This document shows positions 15,001 to 58,700 of a stretch of 64,000 bases of DNA, one piece after another (within the stretch, counting starts at the first letter, position 1; every line of letters begins with the position of its first letter). A program made the position numbers and the translations under genes. The notes under the pieces were generated by a model, which did not search any database, was not told the origin of the DNA, and was given only the letters and a program-made list of their open reading frames with translations. Source of the DNA: Metridium senile (taxonomy: Eukaryota; Cnidaria; Anthozoa; Actiniaria; Metridiidae); assembly GCA_949775045.1 (NCBI GenBank), contig OX459095.1, positions 22,596,811 through 22,660,810 on the forward strand, given 5' to 3'.

Positions 15001-18000
15001 GGCTCGTTTCGTCATTTCATGTGGCTGATGGCTCGTGAACTACAATCTCAACACATCAACCTGTTGATACCGTGTCCCAGCACAGCAGCGAACAAGAACA
15101 AGGTGACTTGAACACTTTCTCCTTTGTTTTGTATTAATTGTAGCTAATAGTTGTAGCTAATAGTTTCATTATGCTCTCAGGGGATGCTAGTATTGAGGCC
15201 GGGTCCAATGAGTTATTCAGAGGAGAAGCTGTTGGTATTCTTTGGACAAGTAAGAAAAAGCTGTTGATTTTTATGTACAGTACAGTGTGAGTGGCCGATC
15301 TGTATGAGATATACAGTGGCGAGTCGAAGACGAGATCATACAGATGGGACACGAATATTGTATAGAACTTATGACACTACAACATTATTCCTTTAATATT
15401 TTACTAAAACTGTCAAGATAAAAGTAAATCTGGCTGAGAAAATTCAAGTTAAAACTTATGCAAATCAGGACGAATCTGTATCGGATATACAACCTCCGTC
15501 ACGGACGTGAATTCTTTTGTCAATAGCTCATTAATTATTCATGAATTTTATAATCATATTTATCAGTGACTTGTCAGAGCACAAACCACACACGCTTATT
15601 GGATTGAGTTAGCTTGCAAGCTTGTTTTTCATTAAATGTGAGCCAAATGTTTCTTTTTTCGTAGCTACTTGGTATCGCTCTGCGTTCAGACATCCCGTTT
15701 GCTGTAGACTTGATGCCAGTATTCTGGAAAAGTCTTCTTGGTCTGCCTCTTGACGCCAAGACTGACTTGTATGAGACTGATATTCTTACTTATAATTACG
15801 TCAGAAGATTTTCAGAGGTATGTTATGATTGGTTGTAAGGCTCAAGTGACTGTCTGTTTGTTGTTAGCATATTCTTTGATTCTTTGTTATTATTTATATC
15901 TTGTTTGATTGGTTGGTTTATTGGTTGGTTAATTGTTTGGCTGCATATTGGCTTGTTTGTATCTGGTGTCGTTGTTGGCTTGGTCGTTTGTTTTTAATTG
16001 TAGACTGCATGTAGACTGGTTTCTTCTTCTTCATCCTCTTTAGCACACAGGGTTCGTGCTACTCCTTAAACTCCTTAGATTTGACGTTTTACGTTTTTAA
16101 GGGCACTTGAAAAGCCCTTAAATGTTAGAAAACCAGCAAAAACTCCTTAAAAACTCCTTAATTCTAGCTAAAGTAGGGTAAAAAATTATAGTATTGCAAA
16201 TTAAAGTTAAGTAAAAATTCTAGTAATGTGCATCATTTTCGTAAATTCGTAAATTTTCGTATATCAAAGTTGTCGCAAAAAGTGCTTAAAAATTACATTT
16301 TGGTCCTTGAAAACTCCTTAGATTTTGTTTACTGACATCAGCACGAAACCTGAGCACACATCTACTTTATATTAGTAGACAGTGGGTGCATGGTTAAGCC
16401 TCAGCCTTAGCCAGTGTTTGTAAAATTCATCAGCGTACATGTTGATGTTCTTCAATACTTGTTGTTCTAATGTTATCATTGGGAGATTATTTGGTCAGTC
16501 AGTGATGAGGTCGTTTAGTAGTTGGTTGATTAAATATTTGGCTCAGTTTGCTGCTATTATAATTGCTGATATGTTTGCTGGCTCATTTGTATAGTAATAG
16601 ACAATAAAAAGCAATGTATCAAGTTAAATATTAATGCTTTGTCATTTCTCTAGGTCGAGAGTAGAGAGGAATTCAGTACCCTTTGTTATGAGGCTGATCT
16701 ATGTCCATATCGTTTTGTATATACTTCTCTTAACGGACAGGAGATTGAGCTTTGCCCTGACGGAGCCAACAAATCAGTAACGTAAGTCACTAGTTTGCTT
16801 AGTCAGGAAAATACCACTTCATATTGGACTGGAACCTTAATAAAACAAAAACAGCGTTCGTAGCGCATCAATAAACTTCCACTTCTTATTGGACTGGAAC
16901 CTCAGTAAAACATAAACAGCGTACGTAGCGTATCAATGAATTACCAGTTCATTTTTCATTGGAACCTCAGTAAACAAAATAGCGTACTTAGCGCATCAAT
17001 AAACTTCCACTTCATATTGGACTGGAACCTCAGTAAAAAAAAAAGCGTATGTAGCGCATCAATGAAGGCGTTTTGCGTGCACTGTAGCCACAATTATAAT
17101 TTGCACTCAACTACGTGGAAAAAGTGCAAACAGCATAGCGGCAACGTGGCATATACACTCGGCGTGCAGAAAATGCTAAAGACTTGCAACAGAGGAAAAC
17201 TTTTAAAAGATAAGGGACAAAAAGCCTAATTTCTTTTCTTTTCATTTATTGTTTTGTTTTTGTAGTTGGGAGAATCACCATGAATACGTTGAGTTAATAC
17301 GAGAACTTCGATTGAAGGAACTTGGCTGTAAATCTCGTATGGCTGCTGTCTGCTGTGGCTTGTACTCTGTGATTCCTCTTCATGACTTGTGTGTCCTGCA
17401 ACCATCAGATTTACAGAAAAGAACTTGTGGAATACCCAACGTAGACCTGGACTTTCTCAAGGTAAAACGCCAGTATAGATGCCTGAAATCTTCATCACTA
17501 CTCCACAGCATCATCAACAACATCATCATTATCACCACCATCATCATCAAAATTATTAGCGTCATGATCATTGTCAATTCGTAATTATTTTCGTCATCAT
17601 CACCATTATTACCATCGTTATCATTGCCATCGTCATCAATCATCAGCAATATTACGATTTTCATTACATGGCTACCACCATCATCATTACCATTGTCATC
17701 ATCATTACTATCAGCAGCGACTCATAAGAATCGTGGTGTTTGGTTAATCTGAATAGATTAGCCCCCAGGCTCTTCTTATATTAAAACCAAAGTGTAAATA
17801 AAAACTGTAAATCATTTTAATATTAATAATTATAAATTGTAATATTCAAAGAGAGCAAATAAAATAAACTAAACTAAACTAAACTAATAGATCCTATTAC
17901 ATTTCAGTCGGTAAAGCCATTATTGTTTTTTATCTTAGGCTCACACAACGTACGTGGCAGGAGTCAGAGAAACCGAGCCACATATAGAATTCTTCTGGAA

Positions 18001-18605
18001 TACATTAGAGAGTTTTTCACAGGTCAGTATTTAGCTCTCTTATTTGTAAACTAGTTCATACAGTGTGCTTACATTTGCTTTACATTCCATGCACAGGATC
18101 AACTATGCAAGTTTGTCAAGTTTGCTTGTAATCAAGAAAGACTTCCTAGTACTTGTACATGTCAGAAGGGTACTCCTAGTACAGCTGATGTACATGTCCC
18201 CCCGTATCCTATGAAGATTGGTCCACCTGATGGTACAGGTCAGTATCATTTTATATTTTATATAGGTGGAATCTGGGGGGGGGGGGGGGAGGTTAATTAG
18301 ATTATTTTGGTTTTTGGCATGCGTGCTTCATAACGGCGACCTACGTTGAACACCAAAAGCATCCTGCACACACACATTAAGGTGCATTTAGAATTATTAC
18401 TGTGTTTCACGGTTTGGAATTTTAATTCCATTAAAATATTCTTACCATGATGCTTATCATTTTAGGTCGATCAGACGCCAGGTATATACGAGTAGAGACG
18501 TGTATGTTCATGGTAAAACTACCTCGGTATTCTACACAAGAAATTACCAATCAAAAGCTGTCGTATGCTATTAACTGCAGAGAGGACCCTTTGACTGATA
18601 TATAA
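1..18605 (+). CDS. HECTD4: HECTD4-type HECT E3 ubiquitin-protein ligase, 3' part (18 exons, 5' end outside window)
   Basis: HECT ligases take ubiquitin from an E2 onto a cysteine and pass it to substrate; HECTD4 is a very large member. Exons read here: 1-93, 609-860, 2146-2396, 3071-3320, 3898-4285, 4700-5447, 5806-7199, 8325-8515, 9210-9476, 9931-10083, 14999-15102, 15181-15249, 15665-15817, 16654-16781, 17266-17461, 17939-18022, 18097-18238, 18466-18605. Every intron is GT..AG, and the phases sum to 1,666 codons plus TAA when reading starts at base 3. Segments such as FVKFACNQERLP, PPYPMKI.PPDGT and DARYIRVETCMFM match what I remember of vertebrate HECTD4, including a C-terminus ending in REDPL. 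The first exon is supported only by open frame and phase. The gene runs tail-to-tail with MORC2. Confidence is high for identity and good for the boundaries. Confidence 0.93.
263..447. mobile_element. Palindromic MITE, family A copy 1
   Basis: Long inverted repeats face each other. The left arm reads GTTCCCTGCGCCATCTTGAA followed by AGGTAGCCGGGCCTTTGCAT; the right arm is its reverse complement, ending GGGGACTATT. The copy lies in a HECTD4 intron. Two more copies occur at 8698-8909 and 31460-31645. No coding capacity. Confidence 0.85.
609..7199 (+). CDS. HECTD4: HECTD4 exons 2-7: region N-terminal to the HECT domain, with an RRM-like segment
   Basis: These exons encode residues ~31-1124 of the visible protein. 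Most has no domain I can name, though stretches such as REFYVSHDTFEEEVYF and NPLVTILCYYGGPI fit HECTD4. The long exon 5806-7199 opens with a Ser/Pro-rich and basic linker (RPRRRGSLRKRKR). It continues with an RRM-like pair, ILVITNIP (about residue 783) and RGYAVIEL (residue 856), then an acidic/proline-rich linker around residues 970-1040. The reading frame runs past the donor at 7200 into the intron until 7434, but the downstream homology continues only after splicing to 8325. The RRM resemblance is by eye and is inference. Confidence 0.85.
915..1745. repeat. Minisatellite of CTGA-rich ~58-62-bp units in a HECTD4 intron
   Basis: Units of the form (CTGA)n-TGGGTTGGTTGATTGA-CTGACTAAATCACTGATTGA recur about a dozen times, and the array ends in a pure (CTGA)n run at about 1660-1742. 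The small serine-rich reading frames on the minus strand here are products of the repeat, not genes. Confidence 0.95.
2455..2860. repeat. Imperfect (GAT)n/(ATG)n array
   Basis: Degenerate GATGAT/ATTATG trinucleotides start shortly after the exon ending at 2396. The Asp-, Met- or Ile-rich open frames in it are low-complexity artefacts. Confidence 0.9.
7343..7589. mobile_element. MITE with CTTTAAAGAGGGTCCTGAA ends and a poly-G tract
   Basis: CTTTAAAGAGGGTCCTGAA opens the element, and TTCAGGACCCTCTTTAAAG closes it as the perfect inverted copy. The interior repeats AATCCCA/CCCAGTCCCA words, and a ~14-base G run follows the left end. It lies 144 bp after the HECTD4 donor at 7200. Confidence 0.8.
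7799..8073. mobile_element. MITE with ACAATCTTGGACAAAAGT ends
   Basis: The left end ACAATCTTGGACAAAAGTAG.TTGAGACA is matched by the inverted right end TGTCTCAACACTTTTGTCCAAGATTGTAC. The ~275-bp interior has no coding frame of note. The outermost base pair is TA-like, which would fit a Tc1/mariner-type source; that class is inference. Confidence 0.75.
8698..8909. mobile_element. Palindromic MITE, family A copy 2
   Basis: Same inverted arms as 263-447 (CCATCTTGAAAGGTAGCCGG and GGCCTTTGCATCGAAG.GAGAC), with a short central loop containing CACGTGAGTAATTGCCCGG. In a HECTD4 intron. Confidence 0.85.
9540..9905. repeat. Imperfect (CAT)n/(ATC)n array
   Basis: Degenerate CATCAT/ACCATC trinucleotides fill the intron up to about 25 bp before the acceptor at 9930. 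Confidence 0.9.
9931..18605 (+). CDS. HECTD4: HECTD4 exons 10-18: catalytic HECT domain
   Basis: Nine exons encode about 375 C-terminal residues (~1290-1666). The N-lobe begins around RVKVASGGDPTF and includes SFRHFMWLMARELQS, PCPSTAANKNKG, LLGIALRSDIPF and ILTYNYVRRF. The C-lobe includes RTCGIPNVDLDFLKAHTTY and HIEFFWNTLESF. The motif RLPSTCTC aligns with the HECT consensus RLP-x-x-x-T-C, so the second cysteine (codon 18160-18162, residue 1595) is the expected ubiquitin-thioester residue. The protein ends CREDPLTDI. No breaks are present, so the enzyme is predicted to be intact. The 4.9-kb intron between 10083 and 14999 holds a large foldback element. Confidence 0.93.
10132..10279. mobile_element. 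Short MITE with CAGGGGCCGGTTGTACAAAG-like ends
   Basis: Starts CAGGGGCCAGCTGTACGAAG and ends with the inverted CTTTGTACAACCGGCCCCTG. The interior is made of TTATCC/GGATAA words. It begins 49 bp after the HECTD4 exon ending at 10083. Confidence 0.8.
10312..14455. mobile_element. ~4.1-kb foldback element with ~800-bp inverted repeats
   Basis: The arm at about 10330-11119 and the arm at about 13657-14440 are near-perfect reverse complements. Markers are GGTTTGGGACGAAAAAATTT at 10431 versus its inverse near 14320, and GTGATCAACGGTGCGTATTA at 11090 versus TAATACGCACCGTTGATCAC at 13664. The ~2.5-kb middle has only short frames (for example 11301-11654) with no similarity I recognise, and a 22-bp-stem hairpin near 12223-12308 built on CAGAGCGGGC/GCCCGCTCTG. 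I saw no transposase, so the element is probably non-autonomous. It sits entirely within one HECTD4 intron. Confidence 0.85.
14612..14839. mobile_element. MITE family B copy 1
   Basis: Begins CTGTATTTACTCGAATAAGC and ends GCTTATTCGAGTAAATACGG. The interior includes GATCAGAACTACGAATATTG. A second copy in the opposite orientation is at 48956-49185. Confidence 0.85.
16048..16352. mobile_element. MITE with CAGGGTTCGTGCT ends
   Basis: CAGGGTTCGTGCT at the left faces AGCACGAAACCTG at the right. The interior is rich in CTCCTTAAA/CTCCTTAGATTT words that are also inverted. In the HECTD4 intron 15818-16653. Confidence 0.75.
16805..17070. repeat. ~62-bp tandem repeat, about 4 copies
   Basis: Units carry CTTCATATTGGACTGGAACC, then CAGTAAAACA.AAACAGCGTA and GTAGCGCATCAATAAA. 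The array starts about 25 bp after the splice donor at 16782. Confidence 0.9.
17490..17720. repeat. Imperfect (CAT)n array in HECTD4 intron
   Basis: CATCATCATTATCACC-type trinucleotides follow the exon ending at 17461. Confidence 0.85.
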
Positions 18606-19200
18606 AACACAGACCGGCCGTATATCGAAGACGTACACACGAATTCACCAGTTAAAAGATGTTGTATGCTATCATCAGCTGCGAAGATCAATTCAGCAGA
18701 TCAGCAGAGAAGATGATATATAGATACACAGACTGTACATGTTTGCATTATATTGAAGTATTCACAAGAAATCACCAATCAAAAGCTGTTGTATGCTATC
18801 AACTGCAGGGAAGATCAATTCAGCAGATCATCAGAAGAGAAGATCAATTCTTTGCATGATACCTGATTGCATTATATTGGAGTATTCTACACACAAATTC
18901 GCCAGTCAAAAGCTGTCGTATGCTATCATCATCTGCGAAGATCAATTCAGCAGATCAGCAGAGAAGATCAATTCTTTGACGAAGATCAATTCTTTGAATG
19001 ATATATGATTGCATTATATTGGAGTATTCTATACACAAATTCTCCAGTCAAAAGCTGTTGTATGCTATCCACTGCAGGGAAAATCAATTCTTTGAATGAT
19101 ATATAGATACACAGACCTTATATGATTGCATTATATTGGAGTGTTCTTTACAAGAAATCACCAATCAAAAACTGTGCTTCAAAAAATGTGCTTCAAAAGT
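18606..19200 (+). repeat. Decayed tandem copies of the HECTD4 terminal coding sequence
   Basis: The final exon contains CACAAGAAATTACCAATCAA followed by AAGCTGTCGTATGCTATTAA. Related stretches recur at about 18645, 18768, 18890, 19030 and 19148, each carrying (A)CCA.TCAAAAGCTGT.GTATGC and most followed by a GAAGATCAATTC block. In one copy the frame still reads SQKLSYAII..CEDQF beside the genuine NQKLSYAINCREDP. An AATAAA at 19203-19208 follows, so the array may lie in the 3' UTR. Confidence 0.85.
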
Positions 19201-19610
19201 GAAATAAATCATTGAGGATACGATTACGAAGAAAATGTTACGAAAACAATGGAACAGATAATATTAAATTTGAGAAAGTATGCGGAAACGATACAAGTGG
19301 TTTGAAAACGACAAAATGGATTACAAAAAATGCCCGGAAATAACGAAACAAAGACAATGGTCTTGCAAAATGGAAAGCAATGGTGCAACAATGAAAAAAC
19401 GATAGATCTAGAGTAGAAATCACTCAATGTTTTAAAAACGATAACGTCGTGAAAATCATACAAATTCTACTTACTAATTTAGTTTTTAATGCAGGATTTT
19501 ATTCAATTTTTTACGAGTGCAATTTGTATAGAACATCGCACCATCTTGAGTACAATTTGTAGATACTACAATTTACAGACCTCTACAGAAGAGGACTAAA
19601 GCCGAAGATG

Positions 19611-19758
19611 CACTAGGCGAATGTCTACGCTTGGTAGAGCGAATCGCCAATCTCCAGCGAATTTGATCGCCATTATCTGATATGTCAGATATGGATGATT
19701 TTGATCGCTGACTTCGCCGATCAAGATCGCTCCAACGAGCGTAGAAAATCACCTAGTG
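19611..19758. mobile_element. 148-bp MITE with CACTAGG ends
   Basis: CACTAGGCGAATGTCTACGC at the left is matched by the inverted GCGTAGAAAATCACCTAGTG at the right. The centre is a TCTGATATGTCAGATATGGA palindrome. Confidence 0.8.
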
Positions 19759-20519
19759 TTTCGTTTGTTTAATAAATACAATATTCACTGAATTATTTTA
19801 ATAAGGCAAAAAAGTATGTTCGATAAGATGAATGTTTTGGGAAAACAATGGGGCAATCAATTCAATTCACCTCGATTAATATTGGCATGTACTCGCAACA
19901 TAATTTTGTTCGGCCAAGTCAGTTTGCAGCCCCTTGAATTTTGTAATAATTTTAAAGAATAATTTTACTATAATATAATGGACTTTTTAATGTAAATTTT
20001 AAATTTTAAAATAAATGTTTTGCACAACTTTTTCAGGACAATAATAAATGATTTGTTAACGTTCTTGTTGTATTTTTTATTTTTTCGAAGAAAAATGATC
20101 AAAGCAAATGCTATAAGCCATGCAAAATGACGGAAAGCAAATTAATGCTATAAGCCATAAGGCCATGCAAAATGCCGTCGATTTTGAATTGCTATAGACC
20201 TTCAAAATGGTCAAAAAAGGCTATAATATAAATTAGGTACTACCTAATAGCGGAGCCCCCAGTTAATGTTTTTTAAACTAATTTCTTGGGTTTCCTGTGG
20301 TAAGTCATGGAAATGTCAAAAACAAATAAGGCTATAGCCCATAGAAAATGGTTAAATGACGTCAAAATAAATCCTACTTCTGAAACAAATGTCGATCAGT
20401 TAGTTATTGCGCTGCTTTTTTTCCATTCTGTGTCTGGTCCTTTATCAAACACAGAAAAACACTCAGTGGGTGTATCCCCACTAAAACAGTAGCCCCGATA
20501 CTCGCAGTCATATTCAATA

Positions 20520-21870
20520 TACATTGCAGAAAAGTATCGTCCAATATCACTAACTTGCATTGCGTCAAAAAATCATGGAACATGCACATATTAACAAAGC
20601 ACATACTAAAACATCTGGATTATGGTAATGGTACATGGATTTAGAGCAAGGCGCTCTACCGAAACCCGACTTCTTACATTTGCTCAGGATCTCTACAAAA
20701 ATCTCCGTGATGGCAAGCAAACAGATGTTGTAGTTATGGATTTTGCAAAAGCCTTTGACAAGGTACCCCACAACAAGTTGATACGAAAGCTCAAAGAATA
20801 TGGGATTAATAACAACATCAACCATTGGATCGAGAGCTTTCTATCCCAGCTACAGCAAAGAGTAGTATGTGAAGGGGAAATGTCTTCTTGGGAGCCAGTA
20901 ACAAGTGGTGTCCCTCAAGGGTCCGTGATTGGACCAATACTCTTCCTAGTATATATCAACGATCTTCCGACCAAACTACAGTCCAATTTTCGATTATTTG
21001 CAGACGACACAATTGTGTACATGACTGTCACAAACGAAAATGATGCTGCAATCTTACAAGAAGAACTTAAACGCCTAGAAGAATGGGAAAACAGATCACA
21101 AATGTCTTTCAACCCGGACAAGTCACACGATGCAGAAAGCAGATGTGCTACGAGTCACACGATGCAGAAAGCCCCTCATTCACGACTACACCCTACACAA
21201 CCAGATCCTTCAGGAAAAGATGCAGTTAAATACCTTGGCGTCACTGTTAACCATAAGCTCTCCTGGAATGAACACATAAGCTCTACAGTAAAAAAAAAGC
21301 TAACTCATCTATAGGCTTCCTCAGACGAAACCTACAAATCCACCAGAAACACATCAAAGCCAACGCATACAAGAGTCTTGTCCGACCACAACTCGAATAC
21401 GCATCCACTGCATGTATGGAATCCTTTTACTCAAGAAAACCACTGAATAAAATTGAGATGGTGCAAAGGAGAGCGGCTCGCTTTGTTTGTAATAACTACA
21501 GCCGTGAAGCAAGTGTCACCGCCATGATGGATGAGCTTGGTTGGCGCAGTCTCAAGCAGCGCAGCGTAGATAATAGATTAATCATGTTTTATAAAATCGT
21601 AAATGGCCTAATTGAAGTAAACTTATCTAATGAACTTATATCACTTACAAGACAATCTAGAAACAATCACACTAAATCCTTTAGAATTCCACTTGAAAAG
21701 AAAATCTCCAGTACAGTTTTCTTCCAAGAACCATAAAACAATGGAACAATCTGACCGCCATGTTAGTTACAGCCCCAAAACTTACCACCTCCAAGAGTGG
21801 GGTCTGTCAACTGCCTCGAAGAGATGGATTGCTCTCATTTTTGGTAAATGTAAATGTATATAGCTTCGAG
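20520..21870 (+). pseudogene. 5'-truncated, frameshifted non-LTR retrotransposon (jockey/CR1-like reverse transcriptase)
   Basis: A degraded YRPISLTCIASK motif near 20535 is followed by the reverse transcriptase core GFRARRSTETRLL, DVVVMDFAKAFDKVPHNKL, SGVPQGSVIGPILFLVYIND and LFADDTIVYM (the FADD catalytic box) in the frame 20622-21314. A frameshift near 21300 moves the thumb/connection region (FLRRNLQIHQKHIKANAYKS, VQRRAARFVCNNYS) into other frames. A 33-bp duplication around AGTCACACGATGCAGAAAGC (21122-21171) corrupts the part after the catalytic box. The 3' end is near GTAAATGTAAATGTATATAG (21843-21862). No endonuclease domain remains. A dead copy. Confidence 0.88.
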
Positions 21871-22139
21871 TAGCTTTAAACACACCATGGAAAATAAAAA
21901 CACTGGAGTTTTTTTTTATTATCCAGGAACACAAGGAGCGTCGAAGGAGAGAGGGCAGTTTCCTGGGATATCAGCTCACTTCTAATTAAAGGAACTATAA
22001 CTACGCTGTTATTGTTTTTTTCTGTCACCACCCTTTTCCCCTGTGGTTTCTTGTGTTGCATTAAATGCAAACCAAGGCTTTCCCTGGGTCATGGCGTCGC
22101 CTAAAATCGACCCGGAGTAGGCCAAGACCAAATCAAACA

Positions 22140-22760
22140 ACGCGTTTTTATACTGTATCTTTGCTTTATTTACAAACTTGAACAGCAAAAATGATTATGA
22201 ATAGAACTCAACTATTCAAAATGTGCCTTGAAATCGGCCCTTTCGATAAACATGGGGTCGAAGTAAGGGCACCATTTGTACATTACTCGATAAAAGGTAA
22301 TCTATACAAATGGCTTGTTCGTTATCATAGCTATAGTGATATGTTTTCAAACAATGGTTTCGAGTCACCACTCTTGAGCAACACCAAAACCTTGGCACAA
22401 CGGCATGGACTCGAATCCATTGTTTGAAATCATCTGTCATAACAGCTTTATTTCGTTCATATGAAAGTTGAAAAGCACGACCCGCATAAATCTGTACAAA
22501 TATCTGTTAAAAATGGGTCAATAATTATAATATATAAAGAAAACAATTGAGCAGTTTTTATAAACCTGTGATACTTATTAATCAACTCTACTGGAAAGCG
22601 CAGTTACACAACTCAAAATACCTTCCTCTTCGCTGTTCATGAAACAATAGATTTAAGTTGAGACTGAAGTGAATAAGATACAGTGAATGTTTAAAACGAT
22701 CCACTCCCTTCCCTCGATCCACAGCCTTGAATCTATTGTTTCGTGGTCAGCGAAGCGAAG
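22140..22760. other. Intergenic spacer with two small palindromes
   Basis: CAAACAATGG.TTCGAGTC at about 22350 faces GACTCGAATCCATTGTTTG near 22410, and AACAATAGATTTAAG near 22645 faces CTTGAATCTATTGTTTCG near 22727. No gene is seen. The 78-aa frame at 22191-22427 has no recognisable motif. Confidence 0.5.
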
Positions 22761-22934
22761 TCGGGAAAGGTAAATTCACGTTTAACTCTGAATGTCCTAT
22801 AATTTGAGTGTTCTAAAACGTATGACGCTTTACAGCCGTATACATAACCACGCGTCTCGCCATACAAGTCTGGACTTGGGAATTGGTCAATAGATAGAGA
22901 GCCATAGAAGTGGGTAGAGCTTTTGGTAAACCTA

Positions 22935-24150
22935 TTGAACAATACTCCAGTTTCACGTTATCTAGTACCGCTGTACTATTTGACAAAAGGCGCATTTGCA
23001 CAGGCTAAGCCTCGATTTGTTGTCAAAATATTCACAAATCCCAAGCAAAGCACGAAAAAATGTTTTACAACACTTGTGTGAATTCTCGCGCGCTGATTGG
23101 TTAATTTACCGTGATCAATAAGAGGACAGACACACTGTGCTCACGTCATCATGTCACACAACACTCGAGCAGAATTGAGGGAAAGTTTGTCAGCGACAAA
23201 GTTTTTTCATCAAAAAAGGATTTTAAAAACAAGTTTATGGATAAATTATCAATGGAAATTACTTTTCTGTAAGTAGAAAATTTTAATAAATGTAACTATG
23301 CTGTCATAGAGTTGTTGTCGTTTTAATTTTATGGCTTTTTCAGTCTTTTTGACAAATTTTCACTTACAATCAAATCGGTAGTCTTTTCAACAAAAACGTG
23401 GCTGCTCAAAATTACATTTTGGATGAACAATACCATTCTTTCAGGACTGATATGAAAAGCTTAGAATGTTATACAAAGGTTAGACATATCGAGTATTGTG
23501 TAATCTTCTATATGATCAGTTTTTATGCTTTTTTATGCAATTTGTTTGAAAGGGTGAAACCTGAACCCAGCTAATCGGCCATGTTTGACGTTCTTGTACA
23601 TTTTTAACTTCACTTAGCTCTCTAAAGACAAACAGTACACTATATTTCTGTATAAAAATAGGCTTATTTCTTTTTTTCCGGCAGAAAAAAAGATCATTTT
23701 CGTAAATTGTGAGATTTTCCGTACGTAACTTCAAGAGAAACCATTGAGTTCGATGCGTGACAAATTCGTCATTTTTCGTCCGTTAACTTACATTTTATTT
23801 TTTGTACATTTATTTTAGTTTGTGTTGTAAAAAACAAATTGCACATGGATTTTTCGTTGTCTGTCCTCTTATTGACACACTCTTGACGTCATAAAATGTT
23901 CAAAACTTTGCAGTGAAACCCCTCGCTACGCTCGTGGTTCCACTTGAGTTTTGAACATTTTATGACGTCAAGAGTGTGTCAATAAGAGGAGAGACAACTC
24001 AAAACCATGTGCAATTTGTTAATTACCGCTTAACAAAAGAAAACACATTTGCATTTACTCTGAATTGAGGCTAAGCCTGTGCAAATGCGCCTTTTGTCAA
24101 ATAGTACAGCGGTGCTAAATAACACGAAACTGGTCTATTCCCAATCAAAA
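22935..24150. mobile_element. ~1.2-kb palindrome-ended element with a nested hairpin
   Basis: Left end ACCGCTGTACTATTTGACAA / AAGGCGCATTTGCACAGGCT is repeated inverted at the right end (24075-24140). Inside, 23866-23995 is a second perfect palindrome built on GACACACTCTTGACGTCATA, whose 5' flank ('GTCCTCTTATTGACAC') is also echoed at 23110-23130. No transposase is visible. Confidence 0.75.
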
Positions 24151-24359
24151 CAAATATGGTAAACAACCACTTATTTCTTTGCTTCCATAGCTGTCAACTG
24201 TTCTATGACTATTTCACTCTAATCGGGCGATGTTTCACAGGTAGATGGAAACCACCCTATTATTCGAACGACTTTCTTGTTCGCGAATATAGAAAACATG
24301 CAATACAACATCTACAATGATGCCGTTTTTGTCCAAATGAAATGTATACAAAATTGTAA

Positions 24360-24426
24360 GAAATGTCCTAGTAAGTTTCATAAGATTGTGATGCTTCGTT
24401 TTGTAAGAAATGTCCTAGTAAGTTTT

Positions 24427-24455
<29 letters not shown>
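24360..24455. repeat. ~50-bp tandem duplication covering the MORC2 stop region
   Basis: TTGTAAGAAATGTCCTAGTA plus AGTTT.TAAGATTGTGATGC occurs at about 24354-24401 and again at 24402-24450. The second copy contains the MORC2 stop codon (24427-24429); the first lies downstream of it in gene orientation and reads CAT where the stop's CTA (minus TAG) would be. Confidence 0.85.
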
Positions 24456-58285
<33,830 letters not shown>

Positions 58286-58700
58286 GTTGGCAGAGTCCTG
58301 TGACTCGACGAACTTGAAATGACTCTCGTCTAACTGTAAAGTGATCTCCCGACCTAGTTCTGCACCGAGTTTGGATTATAGCTTGTAAACAAGATGGACA
58401 ATGGCTAGTAAAGTTGACCTTCGAGTGGCAATGCAAAGAGTGTAAGCAAAATGCCTCTACTACAACTTTTAAATTCTACTACTCGGGGCGATGTGACGTT
58501 ATGATAAATAAGCTGTTCAGTACATGTGATCTCAATCTTCAGTAAGGATACCACTTGAGGGCAGTTGTCGATTCGTGATTGGTTAGAAGTGTGTGATTGA
58601 CACGACCTTTCTAAGCAGCTTCGCTTGTGATTGGTTAGATAGAGGCGACAGACTGTTGGTCTTGACAATCGAAAGGCCAGCGCCCCGACATCTCCGATTC
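58286..58700 (-). promoter_or_regulatory. MORC2 upstream region with two inverted CCAAT-type 12-mers
   Basis: The identical 12-mer GTGATTGGTTAG occurs at 58575-58586 and 58627-58638, 52 bp apart. On the gene strand each reads CTAACCAATCAC, with a CCAAT core at 58578-58582 and 58630-58634. No TATA box is evident near the start codon. The transcription start is unknown, so promoter status is inferred from position and motif. Confidence 0.5.
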
